A stretch of DNA of 64,000 nucleotides, taken from positions 62,001-126,000 of the IMG/VR virus record IMGVR_UViG_3300042484_002041, one strand, 5' to 3'. The number at the start of each line of letters is the position of its first letter. Positions within the stretch are counted from its first letter, which is position 1. A program made the position numbers and the translations under genes. Below the pieces are notes generated by a model. The model worked only from the letters and a program-made list of their open reading frames with translations. It did not search any database and was not told the DNA's origin. The stretch comes from a virus. Positions 21,467-30,311 of the stretch are shown here, one piece after another.

Positions 21467-21497
21467 ATCACTAAGTGAAATAAAATCACTTAGTGAT
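21467..21497 (+). repeat. Perfect 12-bp inverted repeat
   Basis: ATCACTAAGTGA and TCACTTAGTGAT with loop aataaaa. It lies between the VWA gene and the next gene. There is no T-run, so it is a weak terminator at best; each arm is itself nearly palindromic (TCACTAAGTGA), which would also suit a repressor dimer. Confidence 0.6.
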
Positions 21498-21503
21498 TAC
21501 TAC

Positions 21504-21511
21504 TTAAATAT
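21504..21511 (+). promoter_or_regulatory. Late-promoter-like motif TTAAATAT
   Basis: TTAAATAT ending four bases before the next ATG. If it directs transcription the mRNA would have no leader, consistent with the missing Shine-Dalgarno. Confidence 0.4.
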
Positions 21512-21515
21512 CATT

Positions 21516-21722
21516 ATGACAACCGACATCGAACTGACCATTAAAGACATTGCAGCGGTCAAAGACATCATCGAACTTGCATCTCGCCGCGGAGCATTCC
21601 AGGCCGACGAACTAACTTCGGTAGGTACCACTTACGATCGCATTGTTCAATTTATTAACCACATTGTTGCTCGTGCCCAAGCAGCCGAGCAAGCCCAACT
21701 AGGAGTCCCCGCTAATGATTAA
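21516..21722 (+). CDS. Small helical phage protein
   Basis: 68 residues (MTTDIELTIKDIAAVKDIIE), predicted two or three helices. The ATG is taken just after the late-type motif; a longer frame from 21387 overlaps the VWA gene. No ribosome site. I recall similar short proteins next to the following gene in T4-like phages of marine bacteria. Function unknown. Confidence 0.7.
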   Translation: MTTDIELTIKDIAAVKDIIELASRRGAFQADELTSVGTTYDRIVQFINHIVARAQAAEQAQLGVPAND

Positions 21723-22401
21723 ACATATTGGAAAACACAGTGACCGCAAGGTAGCTATTGTATTTCGTGAAGTGCCAGGTGAAGAGCATATGGCTCTTGT
21801 CATCTACCCCGACGTGATGCCTATTAGCATGCACGACACGATCATGAAAGTGATCGAAAGCCCGGTAGGGCAAGCTGCTGATAACTTGGGCGATGCACTG
21901 TTCCGTAGCCTGTTGTCCGATGGGCGTCCTATCCTGCAAACCTTGCATGCCGAAAACATGATCAAGAAGGTGCAAGCCAAACAGATCGTAGTAACGCCCA
22001 ATGCCACTAGCCATGTGAACCTTGCAGAGATGAACGAGATCCTTCGTAAGATGTCCTTGGGTAAACAAGCTATTAGAGAAATGGCCGAGCTTGATTCTAA
22101 CCGTGGCATGACCGGTAAGGTCAAGCAACGTGATGATTTCGGACGCGAAGTCGGTGCTGGCAGCAACCTAGGGCGCGGCTCCAATGTAGCAGGGTCAGAT
22201 GCTGCACTAGCAATTGACGACGCTGGACTTGCTGCGGATCTTCAAACTCAGGCTCAACGCATGGCAGCAGAAGCCCGCGGACTCTTAGCTGAAAGTGATC
22301 GTTTGATGAGAGAATCGGCTCAACTTTCCGGAACAGCAACTGTCACCGAAAAAGCAACACGTGGTCGCCCCAAGAAGGCCAAGTCCACCGATGCAGCCTA
22401 A
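21715..22401 (+). CDS. Conserved T4-like phage protein
   Basis: 228 residues. A structured N-terminal region (IGKHSDRKVAIVFREVPGEE, ALVIYPDVMP, ILQTLHAENMIKKV) is followed by a long helical, Ala-rich tail and a basic end (TRGRPKKAKS) that resembles an AT-hook. The first half looks familiar from T4-like cyanophages, where it is unannotated. Nucleic-acid binding through the tail is a guess. Confidence 0.75.
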   Translation: MIKHIGKHSDRKVAIVFREVPGEEHMALVIYPDVMPISMHDTIMKVIESPVGQAADNLGDALFRSLLSDGRPILQTLHAENMIKKVQAKQIVVTPNATSHVNLAEMNEILRKMSLGKQAIREMAELDSNRGMTGKVKQRDDFGREVGAGSNLGRGSNVAGSDAALAIDDAGLAADLQTQAQRMAAEARGLLAESDRLMRESAQLSGTATVTEKATRGRPKKAKSTDAA

Positions 22402-22693
22402 CCCGGATTTTTTAGACCAGTGGGGCAGGATCGTCAATGATGTTGAAAAAGATCATGTCCCTATCGAGTGTGTCAAGAAAGTAATATTCCGACACAACGA
22501 TCGTCGTCAGAAAACTTTAAATCTAACAAATCTTCGACGGCAGAATCTTGTCAGTGATGAGATTTCAGCAATCGTCGAACGTTACATACAAGAGAACGAA
22601 GACGAAATTAATAGCATGGAATTTGTTCTTGATGTCGAAGCTGTAGCTGCGATACTTCAACCTGAAACTGATAAGTTACTTAAAGATATTTGA
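22391..22693 (+). CDS. Conserved small phage protein
   Basis: 100 residues (MQPNPDFLDQWGRIVNDVEK), basic N-terminal half and acidic helical C-terminus (EFVLDVEAVAAILQPETDKL). It overlaps the previous gene by eleven bases. Similar M-x-P-N-P-x-F-L-x-Q-W proteins occur in T4-like marine phages from memory. Function unknown. Confidence 0.72.
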   Translation: MQPNPDFLDQWGRIVNDVEKDHVPIECVKKVIFRHNDRRQKTLNLTNLRRQNLVSDEISAIVERYIQENEDEINSMEFVLDVEAVAAILQPETDKLLKDI

Positions 22694-23400
22694 TGATTGC
22701 GATTGCGGGAGACAGCTGGGGATGCGGGTTGTGGGGAGCCGATGTTGAAACTATAAACGTCAGTCGGCCCAATGGATCGAATCAAGATTCCATTAATCAG
22801 CTCGCAGCTCTATTAGATAATAGTCCGCATCTTAAAATTGATCAAGCTGTGGTCTTCCAGACCGAGTATATTCGAGATCTGCATAACGGACCAAAGGTAA
22901 CTGATAACTATCAAGTCACAGTCAATAACACAATATCTAACTTTTACTACCGTCTAAGTGATCTTGCCACAAAACACAATGTACAGATTCAACTGGTAGG
23001 CGGATTTAGTGATACTATTTGGCTTGATAAATTTGCCCAAGAATACCCTGGTGTCAATCTTGCTTGCCAAAGCGTGACTAATTTATTGTTAAGCAGCAAG
23101 TCTAAAATTAATACAGATTACCGATATCTAATTCATGATGATTCAGTTATCGATACGCCAGTCTTCTCTACATACAGTAATAAACTCGATGCGCCGGTAA
23201 TCGAGCAAATGAAACAGAACTGTGGCCCTGGCGAAGTGGACCAACTAACGGATGCTATTGCAGCTGGTCGGCACCGAGCTACATTATGGCAAGCTCATCC
23301 AGAATGGTTTAGTGATGACGGACTTTATCTTAGTGCTCGCAGTTGTGCTACAATAGCAGATTACTTAATTTCCAACCAACACATTAGAAAGACAATATGA
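22693..23400 (+). CDS. SGNH-like protein lacking the usual catalytic His
   Basis: 235 residues. Starts MIAIAGDSWGCGLWG: GDS is the block I nucleophile of SGNH hydrolases. The family block V DxxH is replaced by SDDGLYLS, with no His, so activity may be lost or altered. It resembles the 48165-48902 protein. The ATG overlaps the previous stop. It sits apart from the main glycan operon, next to thyX. Confidence 0.65.
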   Translation: MIAIAGDSWGCGLWGADVETINVSRPNGSNQDSINQLAALLDNSPHLKIDQAVVFQTEYIRDLHNGPKVTDNYQVTVNNTISNFYYRLSDLATKHNVQIQLVGGFSDTIWLDKFAQEYPGVNLACQSVTNLLLSSKSKINTDYRYLIHDDSVIDTPVFSTYSNKLDAPVIEQMKQNCGPGEVDQLTDAIAAGRHRATLWQAHPEWFSDDGLYLSARSCATIADYLISNQHIRKTI

Positions 23401-24083
23401 ATGTTCGCCTGCTCAGCTACAGTCAACCCACAGCTGAATTTAAAGAACTTGGTATCGCCGATGCGCAAGAACTCATTGCCTATTGCGCCCGTGTGTCCAA
23501 TCCCAGCAATCAACTTAATACAGAAACAAGCGAAAAACTCATCCGATACTTGGTCAAGCACCAGCACTGGAGCCCACTCGAAATGGTCAGTGCCTGTATC
23601 GAAATTACCACAACAAGAGATATTGCCCGACAGATCCTGCGCCACCGTAGCTTCAGTTTCCAAGAATTCAGCCAACGATATGCTGACCCTACTAAAGACC
23701 TCTCGTTCGTACTTAGGGATGCCAGACTGCAAGACACAAAGAATCGACAGAATTCAGTCGACCTTGACCTCGGTAATGCCAGCCAACGAGAACTTAGCCG
23801 CTTGTGGATTGAAAAACAACAGGAAGTTATACGAACAGCAACCGATGCCTACACCTGGGCTGTCACTAACGGCATAGCCAAGGAACAGGCTCGTGCTGTT
23901 CTGCCCGAAGGTATTACTGAAAGTAGGCTTTACATGAATGGCACCTTGCGCAGCTGGATTCACTTTCTTGAGCTGCGCAGTGCAAATGGCACACAAAAGG
24001 AACACCAAGAAGTGGCTGTTGCTTGTGCCAAGGTAATTGCTACAGTGTTCCCAATAGCTGCGGATCTAGTTGCTGCAACATAA
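23397..24083 (+). CDS. thyX: Flavin-dependent thymidylate synthase ThyX
   Basis: 228 residues, normal length. The signature RHRxxSxxxxSxR is intact: RHRSFSFQEFSQR at 82-94. Also AYCARVSNP near 29 and the C-terminal LRSWIHFLELR, which holds dUMP-binding residues. The enzyme methylates dUMP to dTMP with methylene-tetrahydrofolate, FAD and NADPH, supplying thymidine for phage DNA. The ATG overlaps the previous stop by four bases. Cytoplasmic. Confidence 0.95.
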   Translation: MNVRLLSYSQPTAEFKELGIADAQELIAYCARVSNPSNQLNTETSEKLIRYLVKHQHWSPLEMVSACIEITTTRDIARQILRHRSFSFQEFSQRYADPTKDLSFVLRDARLQDTKNRQNSVDLDLGNASQRELSRLWIEKQQEVIRTATDAYTWAVTNGIAKEQARAVLPEGITESRLYMNGTLRSWIHFLELRSANGTQKEHQEVAVACAKVIATVFPIAADLVAAT

Positions 24084-24085
24084 CT

Positions 24086-24370
24086 GTGGCAGATTACCAA
24101 GTCCGTATAGTCGATGGTGTTCCTGTAGCCAGCAGCACCGTTAGTGTACACGAATTCCATGTAGGCGATGTTGAGGAGCCTACTGTATTAGCTGGATTTT
24201 TAATTGGCGAATGGGAAAGTACCGTGATCGGAAAGTGGGTTAAGGAAAATTCCATTGGGCCATTGCATTGGCAGAGCATGCACGACATGTCATACATGGG
24301 ATATCGATACTGCATAATTGCTCGTATGACTGAAGCTAATCAAGTTTTTTTCAAACTAAAATTTAAATGA
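24086..24370 (+). CDS. Small conserved phage protein, GTG start
   Basis: 94 residues from GTG (MADYQVRIVDGVPVASSTVS); a longer frame inside thyX starts with low-complexity Cys/Ser and is rejected. Contains GEWESTVIGKWVKENS and a Tyr/Met-rich end, an alpha/beta pattern. It lies two bases after thyX and overlaps the epimerase by ATGA. Function unknown. Confidence 0.65.
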   Translation: MADYQVRIVDGVPVASSTVSVHEFHVGDVEEPTVLAGFLIGEWESTVIGKWVKENSIGPLHWQSMHDMSYMGYRYCIIARMTEANQVFFKLKFK

Positions 24371-25332
24371 ACATTCTAGTCACAGGTGGATATGGCTTGA
24401 TCGGGCACAATGTTGTCCAACGCCTGGTTGCGCAGGGACAGCATACGGTGTCCATCCTTGATAACAAGACCAACTACGGCATTATCCCGCAAGCAGAACT
24501 AAAGTACTTGATGGCCGAACGCCGGGCCAAGATCAACAATCATCCTTGCTGGCTCAGATCAATCGAAAATGCCAACAGTGTCGACCGTGTGATCATAACA
24601 CAACGGCCTGAAGTGATAGTTCACATGGCATCGTTTCCCCGGCAAAAAGTAGTCAACGCCGACCCGGCAGCCGGTGCCGATGTCATGATGCGTGGGTTGA
24701 TCAACCTGCTCGAGAGTGCCAAATCACACGGCGTTCGACGGTTTGTGTACATTAGTTCAAGCATGGTTTATGGGAACTTCACAGATCAAGTACGCGAAGA
24801 TGCTCCGTGTGAGCCTCAAGGGCAGTACGGCATTATGAAGCTAGCAGGCGAGTGGCTGGTCAAAGACTATGCGCGTCGCACCGGCATGGAGTATGTGATC
24901 ATTCGTCCCAGCGCAGTATACGGCCCACTAGATGTAGAAGACCGTGTAGTGGCCAAGTTCATGCTGACAGCAATGCGTGGCGGGACACTTAAGGTAAACG
25001 GGTCTGGGGAGACTCTGGACTTTACCTATGTTGACGATGCTGCAGATGGTATTGTTGCTGCTACACTGACTGTGGCCAAGAATCGAACGTACAACATTAC
25101 CAAAAGTCATTCCGTAAGCCTGCTGCAAGCCGCAGAGATGATAGTCAAGATTGTAGGCAAAGGTAGGATCGAAGTACGTGATCGTGATGCCGACTTCCCG
25201 AGTCGCGGTTCCCTTGACATTACTGCAGCCAGGCAGTATCTTGGTTTTGATCCACAAGTTGATGTCGAAGAAGGGTTCCAACGTTACTATCAGTGGCTAT
25301 CAACATCTTCGTACTGGAATCAACTTATATAA
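24367..25332 (+). CDS. NAD-dependent sugar-nucleotide epimerase/dehydratase (extended SDR)
   Basis: 321 residues. NAD-binding TGGYGLIG (6-13), catalytic Ser region YISSSMVYG (128-136), and Tyr154/Lys158 in YGIMK give a complete extended SDR active site. The closest general type is UDP-hexose 4-epimerase or dehydratase. It likely prepares a nucleotide sugar for the DegT aminotransferase encoded two genes downstream. Cytoplasmic. Confidence 0.88.
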   Translation: MNILVTGGYGLIGHNVVQRLVAQGQHTVSILDNKTNYGIIPQAELKYLMAERRAKINNHPCWLRSIENANSVDRVIITQRPEVIVHMASFPRQKVVNADPAAGADVMMRGLINLLESAKSHGVRRFVYISSSMVYGNFTDQVREDAPCEPQGQYGIMKLAGEWLVKDYARRTGMEYVIIRPSAVYGPLDVEDRVVAKFMLTAMRGGTLKVNGSGETLDFTYVDDAADGIVAATLTVAKNRTYNITKSHSVSLLQAAEMIVKIVGKGRIEVRDRDADFPSRGSLDITAARQYLGFDPQVDVEEGFQRYYQWLSTSSYWNQLI

Positions 25333-26078
25333 TGCGATTATTTACAAACGGTTGTAGTTTTACTGAAGGATACGATCTGCCAGATCCGTCAATGGCCTGG
25401 CCGTCAGTTCTATCAAATAGTATTAAATGCGACGTAAATAATATTGCATTAGGCGGATGTAGTAATGACCGTATATTTCGTACAACTATCGAATATTTTA
25501 ATATTCATACTGCACCCGACATTGTAATTATCGGTTGGACATTTAATGATCGTGCTGAGTTAAGTCATCATTCAGGGGTTAGATTAAGATTAACGTCGAA
25601 TGCTTGCTTGCCAGACACAACCGAAATGACCGAAGATCTAACCCTTGTGCATAAATTTTGGACTACACAGTTACACAATCGATACTTAAACTATCATGCA
25701 TGGGTTCATTCTATGTTACATTTACAAGAGTATTTTAAATCTAAAAAGATTCAATATCTGTTTTTTACAGCAATAGGCAATGATTACATACACGAATTTA
25801 TCAACAATACAGACCTTGCACTAGAGCTTGCAGATCAGTCCTGGCAATGGAGAGATCGGGCTCGATATGCCCCATTCCGAAACATACATCGAGAATATCA
25901 GGATCTTAGATTGTGTATTGCCAAGATTGATCTCACCCATTGGGTAAGTCAGGCAAATTATACCATGGGTCAATATTTACTAAATCAAGGATTTAAATCT
26001 GACTGCACTGGGCACTATCACAGCGATGGACACCTGGCCTGGGCCGATCATCTTCGGGAATATATTAAAGGTGTCTAA
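25332..26078 (+). CDS. SGNH-like protein with GCS nucleophile motif
   Basis: 248 residues from the ATG overlapping the epimerase stop. MRLFTNGCSFTEGYDLP has the SGNH block I with Cys for Asp (GCS), IALGGCSNDRI block II, and HSDGHLAWADH the block V Asp/His. It shares the DIVIIGWTFNDRAE segment with the protein at 35225-35869 (DLVIIGWTVSRRQE), so the two are paralogues. A role in acylation or deacylation of a sugar is inferred from family and neighbours. Confidence 0.72.
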   Translation: MRLFTNGCSFTEGYDLPDPSMAWPSVLSNSIKCDVNNIALGGCSNDRIFRTTIEYFNIHTAPDIVIIGWTFNDRAELSHHSGVRLRLTSNACLPDTTEMTEDLTLVHKFWTTQLHNRYLNYHAWVHSMLHLQEYFKSKKIQYLFFTAIGNDYIHEFINNTDLALELADQSWQWRDRARYAPFRNIHREYQDLRLCIAKIDLTHWVSQANYTMGQYLLNQGFKSDCTGHYHSDGHLAWADHLREYIKGV

Positions 26079-26079
26079 T

Positions 26080-27201
26080 TTGTCAATCCCATTCTTTGGT
26101 CTTGACCGGCAATACCGCAATTTGCGCAAAGAGATCCTGGATGTTACGGATCAGGTATACAGCAGCGGCCAAGTACTAGACGGTTACTATACCAGGGTCT
26201 TCGAGGATGCCATCGCTCAAAGATGCAACCGAGAGTATGCAGTATCAGTCAACAGTGCCACTACAGGCCTGTTCTTTGCCATGCAGTGTGCGCCTGCTGT
26301 TGATATAGATAATGAAGTACTGATCCCAAGTCTAAGCTTCCCTGCCACATTAAACGCTGCCAACACCCGCGAGCACTTGGTCCGTATGTGTGATGTCAGT
26401 CCCGATGGATTGATCGACTTCGGAAGTCTTCCTACTACCTTGAGCCAGAGTCGTGTTGCTGTAATCATGTACGTTAACTTATTCGGCAACACAGTGGACT
26501 GGGAGAGATTTAACTTAGAGACCAAGTTCTTTGGCGGTGATAACTTCTTTGTAATCGAGGATGCTGCACAAAGCTTCGGTGCAAGTTCGCGTGGGGTGCC
26601 GTCGGGCAAGATGGGCGATGTTAGTGTACTAAGCTTTGACCCTACCAAGAACTTGCCCAACTATGGCTCTGGTGGCATGGTGTTGACTGACGATCCCACA
26701 ACCTTTAACCTACTACTCAATCTTAGAAACAACTGCAAAGAAGACGAACATGCTTATGTGGGGTATAACAGCAAGATGAGTGAGGCAGATTGCGCACAAA
26801 TGATGGTCAAGCTGGCGCACTTTGACAGCTGGCAAAAACGTCGTACTGCTATTGCTGAATACTATAACGAGAGGCTGGCCGCGTATGTTGACCTTCCGGG
26901 CATTACAGCAGGCACTACACATGCTTGGCACAAGTATGTGATTCGAACTCCAGCACGGGATCGTTTGCAACTAGACTTGGCTGCAAGGCAAACAATGACC
27001 CGTATACATTACGAAAAATCATTGCCCGAATATGATCTCGGTAGTCTAGCACTGGGAACCGATAACATGCTAGATGACATCAATCATTGGGAAGTCACGG
27101 CGTTCTGCCATGAGTGCCTGAGCTTGCCGATATACCCTGAGCTAACTGATGCCGAGGTCGAAACTGTGGTTAGTCAGGTAAGAGGTTTCTTCTCAGCATA
27201 G
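26080..27201 (+). CDS. DegT/DnrJ/EryC1 PLP-dependent sugar aminotransferase
   Basis: 373 residues from TTG (MSIPFFGLDRQYRN), chosen because AAAGG lies eight bases before; a GTG three codons upstream is also in frame. The PLP Lys is K190 in LSFDPTKNLPNYGSGGM, and EDAAQSFG (160-167) holds the cofactor Asp and Gln. These enzymes transfer an amino group from Glu or Gln to a keto-sugar nucleotide. It follows the epimerase and SGNH genes as a sugar-modification set and ends overlapping the convergent - strand gene by 32 bases. Confidence 0.9.
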   Translation: MSIPFFGLDRQYRNLRKEILDVTDQVYSSGQVLDGYYTRVFEDAIAQRCNREYAVSVNSATTGLFFAMQCAPAVDIDNEVLIPSLSFPATLNAANTREHLVRMCDVSPDGLIDFGSLPTTLSQSRVAVIMYVNLFGNTVDWERFNLETKFFGGDNFFVIEDAAQSFGASSRGVPSGKMGDVSVLSFDPTKNLPNYGSGGMVLTDDPTTFNLLLNLRNNCKEDEHAYVGYNSKMSEADCAQMMVKLAHFDSWQKRRTAIAEYYNERLAAYVDLPGITAGTTHAWHKYVIRTPARDRLQLDLAARQTMTRIHYEKSLPEYDLGSLALGTDNMLDDINHWEVTAFCHECLSLPIYPELTDAEVETVVSQVRGFFSA

Positions 27202-29200
27202 CATAGCTGGCCAACCAGGCCCACTCATAGCTCTTGCGCAACTCAGTAAAGTTGCCCTGGACTGCATCGTAGTACTCTATTGCGTCCTGTGCGCCACAAC
27301 GACTCCACTTCTCGTTGACTATGTGCTGGTTAGTGTTGTCAAAGTTAAGCCAACGATCAAGTCTGTATTCGCTTTCCACATCTGGTAAGCTGGCGCGTAG
27401 TTTAATCGCCTCTCTAAATGCTGTACGCCAGGCCGACCAAGGTGTCTGGGCGTAATACGCGGTGCCCGACAGTATAGGAACAACTTCGTGTGCTTGATCT
27501 AAGGTAAAGTCCAGGCCTGTTCCGGAGTTTGATAATACCAGTTTCTTGTTGTACGCAATCATGGCTTGGTGTCCGTATTCTAAACCGTTAACGGGATTCT
27601 TTGCGTTGAAAATATAATGCTTGGCGGCCTGCAAGCGGTCTGGTTGCCAGTCCCACGGGAATCCAACATCTATCCGAAGCTTGGCAAACACACACAAGGC
27701 CCAAGGTGTTGTGCTTGCTTCTAACGCAGCGTGGTATGCAGCAACCCGGCCGTTAATACCATCAACACGGTGTAACCGATTAGGCTGTTCCTGTAGGCAC
27801 ATGGCAAGATGATTGTAGTGAAACTCTGCATTTCTTTCGCCGTTGCTGATAAACACCACATCCAGTGGGGCAGCACACAACATATGGTCACGTTCAATGT
27901 ACGGGTAGTCGTAAATCTGTGTGCGGACGTAAGGCACAGCAGTCTTGGGTATGATCACCGTTGCGCCACCGGAGTCCAATGCAACCACAGTCTTGGTCTG
28001 TTCTCGCCACAAGGACACAATGGCGAGATCACTAGACACATACTCCGTTGTGGTAAACACTGCAAATGGGCCTGACCAGTCTTGTGTCTTAACCGCATCA
28101 ACATGTGTGTCTTGCGCATGCCGCACAACCGGCATGGGCCGTCGGGGCACATCAGTATCTGTAATAAAATTTAAATCATACCACTCCAACAGTTGACAAC
28201 GTGCACTGCGTTCCTTAAAGGTAGGAACATGCATAAAGAATGTGTCGCCAAACTTTTGCCCCGAGCTTGGGAATACATGCAGCATGGTGCTTTGCCAGCG
28301 TTCTGGATGCCAAGAGAAGTCAAACCCAGTATAGTCACATAAAGAACTAACGATCCAGATCCACTCTTGATCATCTGGCGCAGAGTTGGCAATGCGCTTT
28401 AACGTGTCCAAGTAGTTGTCAAAGTAACGTACACGTTTAAGCACCTGGGTGTGCTGCTCAACTTGCTGCGTTGTCCTGTCCACGGCACCGTCCAGGTGAT
28501 CAATTACATATGCACCCGACGTATATGTGCTGCGGATGCGCAAATTCTCGGCAAACTTTGTATCAACTGCACCCGGAACCACGTACTTGGGGCCGCCGGT
28601 ACGCTGATGTTGTGTACCAAACTCATAAATGTAAGGCTGTTCTGTGGTGTCTGGATGCCAAGTCCAATCAAAGCTGTTGACATCAACTCCGGGAGGAACA
28701 AGCCAACAATCATCACGACTGGTAACAGTAGCCCGTGGAGCGGCCACATATTTAATATCCTGTCCGCCCGGCACTGTGTATACTGGGCCGCCTGACTTTT
28801 GATGCTGTGTGCCAAATTGATACACCATAGGCGGCTCTGTAGGATCTGGGTGCCAACTAGTATCCCATGATTCGATGCTACGATGTGGCATTGTCCAGTT
28901 GTCCGCAGCAGGCAGCCGTGTGATGATGGGTGCAGCATGATAGTTAACATCTGCACCACCGTGCTTGGGAATCAGATACGTTCCTGAATCCTTTTGCCAC
29001 TGGCTTGCCCAAGCATGCTGTTGATGACTTTGCCAAGGCACAGGTTCCCAAAGCCAATCCCACCCCGAGTAGTTCGCTAAGTATGTTACGATCCAGCAGT
29101 ACCGTGTGCGACTTAATGCCTGTGCATGGCGGATTGATTCACACTCTTGCTCGTGCGCAAACAGATCTGGTTTGTTGCCAATATAAAAAACGTCAAACAT
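27170..29200 (-). CDS. Large repeat protein with C-terminal degenerate GT-A-like domain
   Basis: 676 residues. Two internal repeats (about 110-165 and 180-235) share WHPDxTExP, FGTQHQ, TGGP/SGGP, VVPG; looser W-E/H-P copies lie near 45 and 290. The C-terminal part from about 440 (DVVFISNGERNAEFHYNHLA, RVDGING, AALEAS, NPVNGLEYG) aligns with the GT-A-like protein at 53952-54875, but where that one has LIDGDN this has VFAKLR, so the metal-binding DxD is lost. It may be a glycan-binding or scaffold protein. Its start codon shares the CATG with the divergent + gene. Confidence 0.65.
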   Translation of the reverse strand: MFDVFYIGNKPDLFAHEQECESIRHAQALSRTRYCWIVTYLANYSGWDWLWEPVPWQSHQQHAWASQWQKDSGTYLIPKHGGADVNYHAAPIITRLPAADNWTMPHRSIESWDTSWHPDPTEPPMVYQFGTQHQKSGGPVYTVPGGQDIKYVAAPRATVTSRDDCWLVPPGVDVNSFDWTWHPDTTEQPYIYEFGTQHQRTGGPKYVVPGAVDTKFAENLRIRSTYTSGAYVIDHLDGAVDRTTQQVEQHTQVLKRVRYFDNYLDTLKRIANSAPDDQEWIWIVSSLCDYTGFDFSWHPERWQSTMLHVFPSSGQKFGDTFFMHVPTFKERSARCQLLEWYDLNFITDTDVPRRPMPVVRHAQDTHVDAVKTQDWSGPFAVFTTTEYVSSDLAIVSLWREQTKTVVALDSGGATVIIPKTAVPYVRTQIYDYPYIERDHMLCAAPLDVVFISNGERNAEFHYNHLAMCLQEQPNRLHRVDGINGRVAAYHAALEASTTPWALCVFAKLRIDVGFPWDWQPDRLQAAKHYIFNAKNPVNGLEYGHQAMIAYNKKLVLSNSGTGLDFTLDQAHEVVPILSGTAYYAQTPWSAWRTAFREAIKLRASLPDVESEYRLDRWLNFDNTNQHIVNEKWSRCGAQDAIEYYDAVQGNFTELRKSYEWAWLASYAMLRRNLLPD

Positions 29201-30311
29201 GATTCGTATAGATGAGATTTACAATAATACTTTTTGGCCATTCTTAAAGAAGAACGCACCACAAACAAGAATGTTCTTTTGCGATCCACCCGGTCGCAGC
29301 GATCCCGAAAGCTTGTTTAATTTTGGAATTAATGATGTTGAATGCAATTATATACTATTCCACGATCAAGAACCAATACATATGGACATCCATTGCGCTC
29401 TATTTGATGATGTAGTACGGCGAAATGATGATATTGATAATCAACAACCAATTAAAAATCGAGCCGTAGTCACAAGCGAATACAATAGCGAATTTGTTGA
29501 ACAAGTATGTAGTCAATATAATTGGCAGCACTACTATTACTTCTATCACGGGTGGGCAGCACTGGATTGGTATCGCGGCTATCATCGTACCTGGCTCATT
29601 ACACCTCCCGAACAACGCAAAATAACTAGAAGCTTTATTGCCCCTAATCGTATTGTGGGGGGCAAGCGCGATCACCGTGTATTACTGCTGTATCACATGT
29701 TCCGCAATCAAGTTAGTAATGCCTGGATCAGTTGCCCAAGGGTGTGCCCTGCCGAAAATGTCGCCATTGATCAAATAGCTGCAAAATTTAGTACACGTTA
29801 TCCTGATATCGGTGCAGTATTCAAACAAGCACCAATCCCCATGAACTTTCCTGGTGAGACTGATCACCCCATGCATAGCTGCTGGTTAAGCTTGTTTGAC
29901 GAAAGTGCAGAAAGTCTTGCTTATGTAGTAACAGAAACTGTGTTCCAGGGACGCAGACAGCACTTGACTGAAAAGACTTTTAAGCCCATATGCTTGCAAA
30001 TGCCATTTGTTTTGGCCGGCGCTGCAGGCAGTCTTGAGTACTTGCGTAGTTATGGATTCCGTACATTCAGTGGCATATGGGACGAGAGTTACGATACGGA
30101 AACGGACGACTTTGTTCGCCTGGAAAAAATAGGACAGTTGCTTAAAGACCTAGACAACATGAGCCAACGCGAGCTCAACCAATTGTATCAAGCTGCGCGA
30201 CCTGCTGTAGAACATAACTATAAACATTTCTATGGGGGCACGTTTGAAGCCCTGTTATGGAACGAGTTGCAACAAATGTTAACACAAATTAAAAATGATT
30301 TTCGAGTTTGA
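29199..30311 (+). CDS. TEK-motif putative glycosyltransferase
   Basis: 370 residues. The C-terminal block has VVTETVFQ, HLTEKTFKPI (T257-E258-K259), PFVLAGAAGSLEYL, YGFRTF, WDESYD: the fullest example of the repeated family here. The pattern resembles the GT10 donor site, in which Glu, then TEK, contact the nucleotide sugar. The N-terminal half holds HDQEPI and FYHGWAALDWYRG, shared only loosely with others. There is no clear ribosome site; the ATG overlaps the opposite gene's start. The following paralogue overlaps by 17 bases. Confidence 0.65.
   Translation: MIRIDEIYNNTFWPFLKKNAPQTRMFFCDPPGRSDPESLFNFGINDVECNYILFHDQEPIHMDIHCALFDDVVRRNDDIDNQQPIKNRAVVTSEYNSEFVEQVCSQYNWQHYYYFYHGWAALDWYRGYHRTWLITPPEQRKITRSFIAPNRIVGGKRDHRVLLLYHMFRNQVSNAWISCPRVCPAENVAIDQIAAKFSTRYPDIGAVFKQAPIPMNFPGETDHPMHSCWLSLFDESAESLAYVVTETVFQGRRQHLTEKTFKPICLQMPFVLAGAAGSLEYLRSYGFRTFSGIWDESYDTETDDFVRLEKIGQLLKDLDNMSQRELNQLYQAARPAVEHNYKHFYGGTFEALLWNELQQMLTQIKNDFRV

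Noticed and set aside
23401-23877. 158-residue frame inside thyX
   Set aside because: It is an alternate frame of a clearly recognised ThyX; the sequence is low in structure and shares no motif.
28504-28959. 151-residue alternate frame inside the large repeat protein
   Set aside because: Same strand, different frame; its composition (His, Cys, Met, Leu) is typical of a shadow, and the long frame has internal repeats that prove it is coding.
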